From contig JAOPYU010000326.1 of assembly GCA_025964455.1 (NCBI GenBank), positions 1 to 5,264 of the forward strand: a stretch of 5,264 nucleotides of DNA, given 5' to 3'. The position numbers and the translations under genes are program-made. Of the stretch, positions 1 to 5,264 are shown piece after piece (position 1 is the stretch's first letter; each line of letters begins with the position of its first letter). The stretch comes from Thermoleophilia bacterium (GTDB taxonomy: Bacteria; Actinomycetota; Thermoleophilia; Gaiellales; SKUG01). The notes beneath the pieces are model-generated. The model was not told the origin of the DNA and made no database searches. It was given only the letters and a program-made list of their open reading frames with translations.

Positions 1-14
1 GTCGCTGTAGCGAC
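1..14 (-). terminator. Small hairpin downstream of the cold-shock gene (window edge)
   Basis: GTCGC and GCGAC form a perfect 5-bp stem around a 4-base loop. It lies 20 bases past the cold-shock stop codon in transcript direction. A following U-tract, or a longer stem, would lie outside the window, so terminator status is only possible. Confidence 0.3.
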
Positions 15-20
15 GTCTGT

Positions 21-34
21 GCTGATTGCTCAGC
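21..34 (-). terminator. Small hairpin directly after the cold-shock stop codon
   Basis: GCTGA and TCAGC form a perfect 5-bp stem around a 4-base loop, directly abutting the stop codon of the cold-shock gene. No U-tract follows. With the second hairpin at 1-14 it may form a 3' end or RNA-stability structure. This is weak evidence on its own. Confidence 0.25.
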
Positions 35-238
35 TCAGACGAGGCGCACGCCCGTCGCCTCGAGGCCCTTGCGGCCCTCCTGCGTCTCGAACTCAACCTT
101 CGCACCCTCGGGGAGGGACTTGAAGCCGGAGCCGTCGATGTTGGAGTGGTGGACGAAGACGTCCGCGTTGCCGGACTCGGGGGTGATGAAGCCGAAGCCC
201 TTTTCGTCGCTGAACCACTTGACGGTGCCTGTTGCCAT
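35..238 (-). CDS. Cold-shock domain protein (CspA family)
   Basis: Small single-domain nucleic-acid-binding protein of 67 residues, the usual length for the family. Such proteins bind single-stranded RNA and DNA in the cytoplasm and act as RNA chaperones or antiterminators. Both signature motifs are present: RNP1 (KGFGFI, residues 13-18) and RNP2 (VFVHH, residues 27-31), with the surface aromatics W8, F15, F17, F28 and H30. The start ATG at 238 is supported by the conserved opening MATGTVKWF and by a GGAGAG Shine-Dalgarno site 6 bases upstream. The stop is TGA at 35-37. It lies 63 bases downstream of a DEAD-box helicase gene on the same strand, so the two may share a transcript. The name of the exact paralogue cannot be decided from sequence alone, but the family call is secure. 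Confidence 0.97.
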   Translation of the reverse strand: MATGTVKWFSDEKGFGFITPESGNADVFVHHSNIDGSGFKSLPEGAKVEFETQEGRKGLEATGVRLV

Positions 239-301
239 GGTGTGCTCTCCAGTTGTTTCTGTGTGTTGTGTGTTGGTTGGTGCTCTGGATACCGCACGCC
301 G
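239..301 (-). promoter_or_regulatory. CA-rich leader between helicase and cold-shock gene
   Basis: This 63-base spacer reads on the minus strand as runs of A and C (CCAACCAACACACAACACAC and similar), with few G residues before the Shine-Dalgarno site. Its base composition is clearly lower in GC than both flanking genes. A G-poor RNA stretch would be largely unstructured, which would keep the ribosome site open. A TATCCA hexamer at 288-293 could be a weak -10 element for a separate cold-shock promoter, but no convincing -35 partner is seen. The role is inferred. Confidence 0.4.
245..250 (-). promoter_or_regulatory. Shine-Dalgarno site of the cold-shock gene
   Basis: On the minus strand the sequence GGAGAG lies 6 bases before the ATG at 238. 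It is the only purine-rich anti-SD match in an otherwise CA-rich leader, so it fixes the start. Confidence 0.75.
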
Positions 302-1501
<1,200 letters not shown>

Positions 1502-1637
1502 GTGTACTTTCTGGCCGCTGCGCGGAAGCGAGGGCCGTATTCGGAATGTCGGGTCCTGTATCACCCCAACAAACGTGCGGCGCGGGCGGCCCTGAGGGCG
1601 GCGGCGACGCTGCTGCCAGTGGCCTGAGCCGGGCAGT

Positions 1638-1649
1638 GTCCGATCGGAC
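1638..1649. promoter_or_regulatory. 12-bp perfect palindrome, possible operator
   Basis: GTCCGATCGGAC is a perfect inverted repeat without spacer, placed 137 bases upstream of the helicase start. Dimeric repressors bind sites of this type. No regulator gene is adjacent, so the role as an operator is inferred from symmetry and position only. Confidence 0.35.
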
Positions 1650-1738
1650 TTCAAGAAAACCCCAGCGCCCCGTGTGGACGCTGCACGGACCACAGTAGCA
1701 GCTGGTTGGGGGGGTCGTCGCAGAACCTGCCGAATTCA

Positions 1739-1757
1739 TCGCGGGGGAGCGCCGCGA
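1739..1757 (-). terminator. Hairpin just past the polX stop codon
   Basis: TCGCGG and CCGCGA form a 6-bp GC-rich stem around a 7-base loop, 6 bases after the polX stop codon. No U-tract follows (the next transcript bases are TGAATTC), so it is at best a weak or factor-dependent terminator. The perfect palindrome CCTGATCAGG (1759-1768) overlaps the stop codon next to it. Confidence 0.3.
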
Positions 1758-1763
1758 CCCTGA

Positions 1764-3485
1764 TCAGGCCGTGCGGCGACGTGATGCGAGCAGCGCATCG
1801 AGCTCGAGGCAGTTGACGATGTCGACCGCCCGAGCGCCCGCTCGGCGCGCCACCGCGACGCCGTGTTCGCGCAGTCGCAGGGTCGTGGTTCGGTGTGCGT
1901 CGGTGTTGACCGTGAGGCGCGCGCCGGCGGCGAGCGCCGCTGCGGCCTGCGCCGAATCCAGGTCGAGCCGATCCGGGTTGGCGTTGATCTCGAGGGCGAC
2001 GCCGTGCGCCACGGCGAGCTCGATGAGCACGTCCACGTCGAGCGCGGTGCGCTCGCGGCGCAGCAGCCGGCGACTCGTCGGGTGACCGATCGCATCCACA
2101 AGCGGGTTGTCGAGCACGCGACGCATTCGCTCCAGGATCGCCGTGGCGTCCTGGCGCTGCTGGGTGTGGATGGAGGCGACCACCCAGTCGAGCGAGCGCA
2201 GCGTTTCGTCGTCGAGGCCGAGCGAGCCGTCGGCGAGGATCTCCACCTCGCTGCCGCGCAGCACGCGGAAGCGCGGCGCACCTTCGGCGGCATCGGCCTC
2301 GAGCTGCTCGTTGACGTGGCGGATCTCCTCCGCCTGCTCCTTGATGCGTGCGGGGTCGAGCCCGCCGACCATCGCGTAGGGGGCGCTGTGGTCGGTCATC
2401 GCCAGGTAGGCATCGCCGCGGTCGCGGGCGGCGCGCGCCATCTCGATGATCGCGGCGCGGCCGTCCGACCAGGTGGAGTGGGCGTGCAGGTCGCCGCGGA
2501 AGTCCGTGATCTCGACCAGGTCGCGCGGCGCTTCGTCGATCGAGAGGCGGCCCACGAGCACCGCATCGCGCAGCTCGACGGGAACGCCATCGGCGCGGGG
2601 CTCGGGTTCATGGACGAGCCACTCGCTCGGACCAGCCGCGACGTGGCGGGCCAGCTCGAGCTGCGCGGAGCTCGCCACGTGCACGCGCGCGGGAATGCCT
2701 GCCGGGCTGACCAGCTCGAGCAGGCTGAAGTCGTCGCGCCCGGCTTCCTCCCAGCCCCGTGCGATGAGCAGCTCGGTGATCTGTCGCCCGGCCTCGTCGG
2801 GGTCGGCGTCGCCGGCGTCCACGAGCGCCTCGACCTCGCGCATGAGTTCGGCGCCGCGGCGGAAGGCCCCGGTCGGCTCGACGCTGCCGTGCACCTCCGA
2901 GACGATCGATGCGATCGCCTCCAGCAGCACCTCCGCCTGGTCGCGCCGCAGCCACGGGCCGGGCAGCGGGCAGCCGTCCTCGTCCAGCGGCACGCCGCTC
3001 TGGTCGCCGGGCTTGCCGTCCTCGGCGCCACCGGCAGCGCGGCGCGCCGCCTCGGCCGCGAGCGCCTCCACGACCTTCTTGGTCACCCCGTTGCCGACCT
3101 GCAAGCTGCCGGATGCGGCCTGCTCGAGCAGCGACTCGAAGGAGGCTTCGCCGGTCGCCGCGTAGACCTTGTGCGCCGTCGACGGGCCGACGCCGGAAAG
3201 GCGGGTCAGTCGCAGCAGCGTGTCGGGGACGTCCCCACGCGCGCGCTCGAGCGCGGGGAACGTGCCGGTCGCGATGAGCGCCGACACCTTCTCGTCGATC
3301 GCGGGGCCGACGCCCTCCACCTCACGCAGGCGACCCTCGGCGCTCAGGGTGGCGACGGATTCGCCCATCTCGCGGAACAGCGTCTCCGCGCGGCGGTAGG
3401 CCATGTAGCGGAAGGGCTTCTCGTCGGTGAGCGCGAGCCGGTCGGCCAGCTCGGCGAAGGCATCGGCAATCTCGGCGTTTCGCAT
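1764..3485 (-). CDS. polX: PolX-family protein with PHP domain, polymerase site apparently degenerate
   Basis: A 573-residue protein with bacterial PolX architecture; canonical members are about 570 residues and act in base-excision and end-processing repair. Order of parts: N-terminal 8-kDa-like helical region (1-50), two helix-hairpin-helix motifs (EGVGP near 57-61 and SGVGP 97-101), a nucleotidyltransferase-like region (about 175-310) and a C-terminal PHP domain (about 328-570). The PHP metal ligands are all visible: H334, H336, D341, H366, E413, H440, H468, D529 and H531, so phosphoesterase (3'-5' exonuclease or AP-site) activity is likely. In the polymerase part, the GS-x-RR motif reads GAFRR (206-210), but the following Asp-x-Asp pair is E217-V-E219, and the third catalytic Asp position appears to be A266 (IPARVHV). 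The thumb region, including the TGS..HN motif, seems shortened. Polymerase activity is therefore doubtful. The start at 3485 gives the expected N-terminus MRNAEIADAFAELADRL; the 37 codons upstream in the same frame look random. No clear Shine-Dalgarno site precedes it. Confidence 0.92.
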   Translation of the reverse strand: MRNAEIADAFAELADRLALTDEKPFRYMAYRRAETLFREMGESVATLSAEGRLREVEGVGPAIDEKVSALIATGTFPALERARGDVPDTLLRLTRLSGVGPSTAHKVYAATGEASFESLLEQAASGSLQVGNGVTKKVVEALAAEAARRAAGGAEDGKPGDQSGVPLDEDGCPLPGPWLRRDQAEVLLEAIASIVSEVHGSVEPTGAFRRGAELMREVEALVDAGDADPDEAGRQITELLIARGWEEAGRDDFSLLELVSPAGIPARVHVASSAQLELARHVAAGPSEWLVHEPEPRADGVPVELRDAVLVGRLSIDEAPRDLVEITDFRGDLHAHSTWSDGRAAIIEMARAARDRGDAYLAMTDHSAPYAMVGGLDPARIKEQAEEIRHVNEQLEADAAEGAPRFRVLRGSEVEILADGSLGLDDETLRSLDWVVASIHTQQRQDATAILERMRRVLDNPLVDAIGHPTSRRLLRRERTALDVDVLIELAVAHGVALEINANPDRLDLDSAQAAAALAAGARLTVNTDAHRTTTLRLREHGVAVARRAGARAVDIVNCLELDALLASRRRTA

Positions 3486-3491
3486 GCTTCG

Positions 3492-3497
3492 AGCATA
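3492..3497 (-). promoter_or_regulatory. Possible -10 element of a leaderless polX transcript
   Basis: On the minus strand TATGCT lies exactly 6 bases before the polX ATG. That spacing would put the transcription start on the A of the start codon, giving a leaderless mRNA, and agrees with the lack of a good Shine-Dalgarno site. No convincing -35 hexamer is seen at 16-18 bases, so this is tentative. Confidence 0.35.
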
Positions 3498-3526
3498 GCG
3501 AGTGTCGGCTGCGCGACGGGTCCCGG

Positions 3527-3555
3527 TTGACCCGGCGGCGCTCCCGTCGTTCCAT
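3527..3555 (+). promoter_or_regulatory. Possible plus-strand promoter for the downstream operon
   Basis: TTGACC (3527-3532) matches five of six bases of the -35 consensus. A 17-base spacer leads to TTCCAT (3550-3555), a poor -10 match. The position in the 134-base divergent gap upstream of the gene at 3620 is sensible, but the -10 is weak. Confidence 0.25.
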
Positions 3556-3605
3556 GGCGACACGGCACCACAACCGTCCGGGACGACGGGGTGCACAGGG
3601 GCGAT

Positions 3606-3611
3606 GGGGGA
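3606..3611 (+). promoter_or_regulatory. Shine-Dalgarno site for the Gly/Pro/His-rich protein
   Basis: GGGGGA lies 8 bases before the ATG at 3620. The earlier in-frame candidates, TTG at 3527 and ATG at 3554, have no comparable site, so this decides the start. Confidence 0.5.
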
Positions 3612-3619
3612 CGATCACG

Positions 3620-4141
3620 ATGTGTGGAGCAGTTGGAGCTGCGGGCGGCATGCCCGTGCAGCAGACCACGACTCAGATGCCGGGCCAGGTGGCAGGCGAG
3701 AGCGGCGCCGGAGCGCCGGTCAAGCAGACCGACGTCGCGGGCGCGAGCGGTAACGCGACCCAGGCGAGCGTCGGCCAGCAGGCCCTCGGCGGTGGCGGCG
3801 GGGACGTCGCGAGCGTGCTCGCAGGCCTGCTCGAGCAGCTCAAGGCGCTCGCGTCGCAGGTCGGTGGCATCTCCGGTGGCGGCGGCGGTGGCATGACGCC
3901 GCCCGCGCTGCCCGGTGGCGGCCTGCCGGGCCAGATCCCCACGGGTCCGCCCGGCAAGACCGGCGCGAATCCCGGGCATGGCCGACACGGCCACGGCCAC
4001 GGCCGCGGGCACGACAAGGGATCCGAGGTCGGCGGGCAGGGCGGACCGGGGCAGATGCCCGGTCAGGCGCCCACCAAGCCCACCGATGTCGGTGGCGAGC
4101 AGGGTGACGGCACCAAGGCCGGCCCGCCCGCCAAGAAGTAG
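3620..4141 (+). CDS. Hypothetical Gly/Pro/Gln/His-rich low-complexity protein
   Basis: I do not recognise this 173-residue protein. It is mostly disordered-looking Gly/Pro/Gln/Ala sequence with three visible features. First, one predicted amphipathic helix (about 62-82, DVASVLAGLLEQLKALASQVG) is bracketed by GGGGG runs. Second, a His-Gly cluster lies at 120-131 (H120, H123, H125, H127, H131), encoded partly by three tandem CACGGC units and plausibly metal-binding. Third, a diverged repeat flanks the centre: QMPGQ at 19-23 and 145-149, each followed by AP-x-K-x-TDV-x-G (32-41 and 150-159). There is no signal peptide or membrane segment, and the C-terminus is basic (AKK). The opening MCGAVG brings to mind N-terminal-Cys amidotransferases, but nothing else fits. 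It is read in a biased but coherent codon pattern, has a Shine-Dalgarno site, and is followed after about 50 bases by a glycosyltransferase gene, so it is probably real and possibly co-transcribed. Earlier starts would add an Arg-rich, unlikely N-terminus. Confidence 0.7.
   Translation: MCGAVGAAGGMPVQQTTTQMPGQVAGESGAGAPVKQTDVAGASGNATQASVGQQALGGGGGDVASVLAGLLEQLKALASQVGGISGGGGGGMTPPALPGGGLPGQIPTGPPGKTGANPGHGRHGHGHGRGHDKGSEVGGQGGPGQMPGQAPTKPTDVGGEQGDGTKAGPPAKK
3986..4003 (+). repeat. Three tandem CACGGC hexamers
   Basis: Three perfect head-to-tail CACGGC units encode alternating His-Gly in the low-complexity protein. The pure repeat at DNA level suggests growth by slippage. Confidence 0.8.
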
Positions 4142-4192
4142 CGCCCAGCTCCGGACGTTCGCGCACGCGGCGGGGTGGGAACGCTCCGTCGC

Positions 4193-4930
4193 GTGAGCGA
4201 CGTCTGGATCTGCCTGCCTACGTACAACGAACTCGAGAACCTCGAGCGGATGGTGCATGCGATCGGCGCCCAGCGCGCCGAGCACGCCCTGGACCTGACG
4301 GTGCTCGTGATCGACGACGGCTCGCCCGACGGGACGGGCCAGGTGGCCGATCGGCTCGCCGAGGAGCTGGACTGGGTGCGCGTGCTGCACCGCACCTCCA
4401 AGGACGGGCTCGGGCGTGCGTACCTCGCGGGCTTCCAGGTGGCGCTCGAGGGTGGCGCTGAGTTCGTCATGGAGATGGACTGCGACTTCTCCCACGACCC
4501 GGCGGACGTGCCGCGCCTGATCGCGGCCGGCGCGGATGCGGATTTCGTGATCGGCAGTCGGGGCGTTGCCGGTGGCGGCGTTCGTGGCTGGCCCTGGTAC
4601 CGCCAGGTGATCAGTCGCGGTGGCAGCTTCTACGCGCGCACGATCCTCGGGATGCGGGTGCGCGACATGACCGCCGGGTTCTCGCTGATCCGGCGCACGG
4701 TGCTCGAGGCGCTCGACCTCGACGGCATCGAGGCGTCCGGCTACATGTTCCAGATCGAACTCAAGTACCGCACGCGGCGCGCCGGCTTTCGGATCGCCGA
4801 AGTACCCGTGATCTTTATCGATCGCGTGTACGGGGAGTCGAAGATGACCGGCAGCATCGTGATCGAGGCGATCTGGCGGGTCTGGCGCCTGCGTCTTCGC
4901 AAGCTGCCGCCCGTCGCGTCCCCCGCCTGA
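4193..4930 (+). CDS. Polyprenol-phosphate mannosyltransferase-like GT2 glycosyltransferase
   Basis: A 245-residue family-2 glycosyltransferase resembling dolichol/polyprenol-phosphate mannose synthase, which moves mannose from GDP-mannose to a lipid phosphate at the inner face of the membrane to supply donors for glycan or protein mannosylation. Visible motifs: PTYNE (9-13), DDGSPDGT (41-48), the metal-binding D-x-D in MDCDFSHDP (95-103), GSRG..GGG (121-129), RDMTAGF (157-163), GYMFQIEL (183-190) and the RVYGESKM segment (211-218). No C-terminal membrane helices follow, so it is the soluble DPM1 type rather than the type fused to a GtrA or membrane domain. The sugar could also be glucose. GTG at 4193 is chosen because it lies just before the first beta strand and has GGTGGGA 12 bases upstream; GTG at 4175 is an alternative that adds six residues. 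It follows the low-complexity gene by about 50 bases and is probably in the same transcript. Confidence 0.9.
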   Translation: MSDVWICLPTYNELENLERMVHAIGAQRAEHALDLTVLVIDDGSPDGTGQVADRLAEELDWVRVLHRTSKDGLGRAYLAGFQVALEGGAEFVMEMDCDFSHDPADVPRLIAAGADADFVIGSRGVAGGGVRGWPWYRQVISRGGSFYARTILGMRVRDMTAGFSLIRRTVLEALDLDGIEASGYMFQIELKYRTRRAGFRIAEVPVIFIDRVYGESKMTGSIVIEAIWRVWRLRLRKLPPVASPA

Positions 4931-4953
4931 TCACACGCGGGCGGTCGCGCACG

Positions 4954-4977
4954 GCCGGTGGAGTGGCCTCCCCCGGC
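4954..4977 (+). terminator. GC-rich hairpin after the glycosyltransferase gene
   Basis: Outer arms GCCGG (4954-4958) and CCGGC (4973-4977) and inner arms GGAG (4960-4963) and CTCC (4968-4971) stack across one mismatch, with a TGGC loop. It starts 23 bases after the glycosyltransferase stop. There is no U-tract, and it ends 13 bases before the next gene's Shine-Dalgarno site, so it could end the transcript, attenuate it, or just separate the genes. Confidence 0.45.
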
Positions 4978-4990
4978 GAGGCACGCCCAC

Positions 4991-4995
4991 AGGAG
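4991..4995 (+). promoter_or_regulatory. Shine-Dalgarno site of the partial membrane-protein gene
   Basis: AGGAG lies 7 bases before the ATG at 5003, the best ribosome site in the window. It is the main reason to accept the truncated reading frame that follows. Confidence 0.75.
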
Positions 4996-5002
4996 CTGTC
5001 GC

Positions 5003-5264
5003 ATGACGGCCGCCGCCCGTACCATCGCCTTCATCGTGAGGCTTCGCTCGACTTCCAGTACCCGCCGCCCCGTGCGGCCCGCCCCGACTCCTGCCGGCGG
5101 CCTGCCGCCGCGCGCCGGCACCCAGGATCGGCCCGCCACGCGCCCGTCGCGCCGCCGTCCCTCGCGGCGCACCGTCGCGATCACCGGCTTCATCACGGTG
5201 CTGCTCGGCGCAGGCGCTGCAGCGCTCGTGCTGACCATGCCGCGCATGGAGCGGGTCGGCGGGA
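5003..5264 (+). CDS. N-terminal part of a putative membrane protein (runs off window)
   Basis: The frame is open from ATG 5003 to the window end, giving 87 residues without a stop. The first 56 are rich in Arg, Pro, Thr and Ser (for example RPSRRRPSRR at 47-56) and probably cytoplasmic. They are followed by a hydrophobic segment at about 57-79 (VAITGFITVLLGAGAAALVL), consistent with a single membrane anchor with the N-terminus inside, and then MPRMERVGG. This layout occurs in many cell-envelope proteins, including LytR-CpsA-Psr ligases and class A penicillin-binding proteins, but no catalytic part is in view, so no function is assigned. It lies 72 bases after the glycosyltransferase gene in the same direction, with a hairpin between. 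Confidence 0.65.
   Translation, partial: MTAAARTIAFIVRLRSTSSTRRPVRPAPTPAGGLPPRAGTQDRPATRPSRRRPSRRTVAITGFITVLLGAGAAALVLTMPRMERVGG

Larger units (their letters stand above)
1502..1763. other. Intergenic region between polX and the helicase gene
   Basis: This 262-base gap should hold the 3' end of polX and the promoter and leader of the helicase. It contains a small hairpin after the polX stop, a run of seven G at 1708-1714, and a 12-bp perfect palindrome at 1638-1649. I find no convincing -35/-10 pair for the helicase. The minus-strand frame stays open across part of the gap, but it resembles no known protein extension and is best read as GC-driven. Confidence 0.6.

Noticed and set aside
1502..1693. 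64-residue N-terminal extension of the helicase
   Set aside because: The stretch resembles no helicase N-terminus, and the Q-motif region begins right after the ATG at 1501. The open frame is explained by GC bias.
1863..3530. 555-codon open frame on the plus strand opposite polX
   Set aside because: It mirrors the codon bias of the PolX gene and shows no motifs. PolX on the minus strand has full domain support.
3620..3640. MCGAVG start of the low-complexity protein as a class II glutamine amidotransferase N-terminal cysteine
   Set aside because: Apart from the Met-Cys-Gly start, no other amidotransferase motif is present and the remainder is low-complexity sequence.
3986..4003. CACGGC tandem units as a CRISPR or regulatory repeat
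   Set aside because: The units are contiguous, in frame and encode His-Gly; there are no spacers.
3344..4495. 383-codon minus-strand frame across the divergent gap, the low-complexity gene and part of the glycosyltransferase
   Set aside because: It overlaps the N-terminus of polX in another frame and is antisense to a clear glycosyltransferase. It shows no recognisable domain.
4741..5247. 168-codon minus-strand frame at the right end
   Set aside because: It is antisense to the conserved C-terminus of the glycosyltransferase and to the frame at 5003 that has a strong Shine-Dalgarno site, and it shows no recognisable domain.

Overview
The window is a GC-rich piece of bacterial chromosome with strong third-position GC bias, which leaves long spurious open frames opposite the real genes. 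Gene content and codon use fit a high-GC actinobacterium. A deep-branching lineage such as Thermoleophilia is a guess from style, not something the sequence proves. I see no mobile element, CRISPR array, tRNA or rRNA.

Left half, all on the minus strand: a DEAD-box RNA helicase (302-1501) is followed after 63 bases by a complete 67-residue cold-shock protein (35-238). The two look like an RNA-chaperone/RNA-unwinding pair. The short gap between them is CA-rich in the mRNA and much lower in GC than its surroundings. Further upstream on the same strand lies a 573-residue PolX-type protein (1764-3485). It has helix-hairpin-helix, polymerase and PHP parts. The PHP metal-binding residues all appear present, but the three aspartates that PolX needs for polymerisation are replaced by Glu, Glu and Ala. 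The 262-base gap between PolX and the helicase holds a 12-bp perfect palindrome and a small hairpin.

Right half, all on the plus strand, divergent from PolX across a 134-base region: a 173-residue low-complexity Gly/Pro/His-rich protein of unknown function (3620-4141), a polyprenol-phosphate-mannose-synthase-like glycosyltransferase (about 4193-4930), a GC-rich hairpin, and the start of a membrane protein with an excellent Shine-Dalgarno site (5003 to the window end).

The genes do not form one obvious pathway. The two minus-strand RNA-binding genes go together, PolX is a repair-type gene in the same orientation, and the plus-strand genes are probably a short operon with a cell-envelope flavour. 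The points most worth a second look are the PolX with a probably inactive polymerase site and the unrecognised repeat-flanked His-cluster protein.
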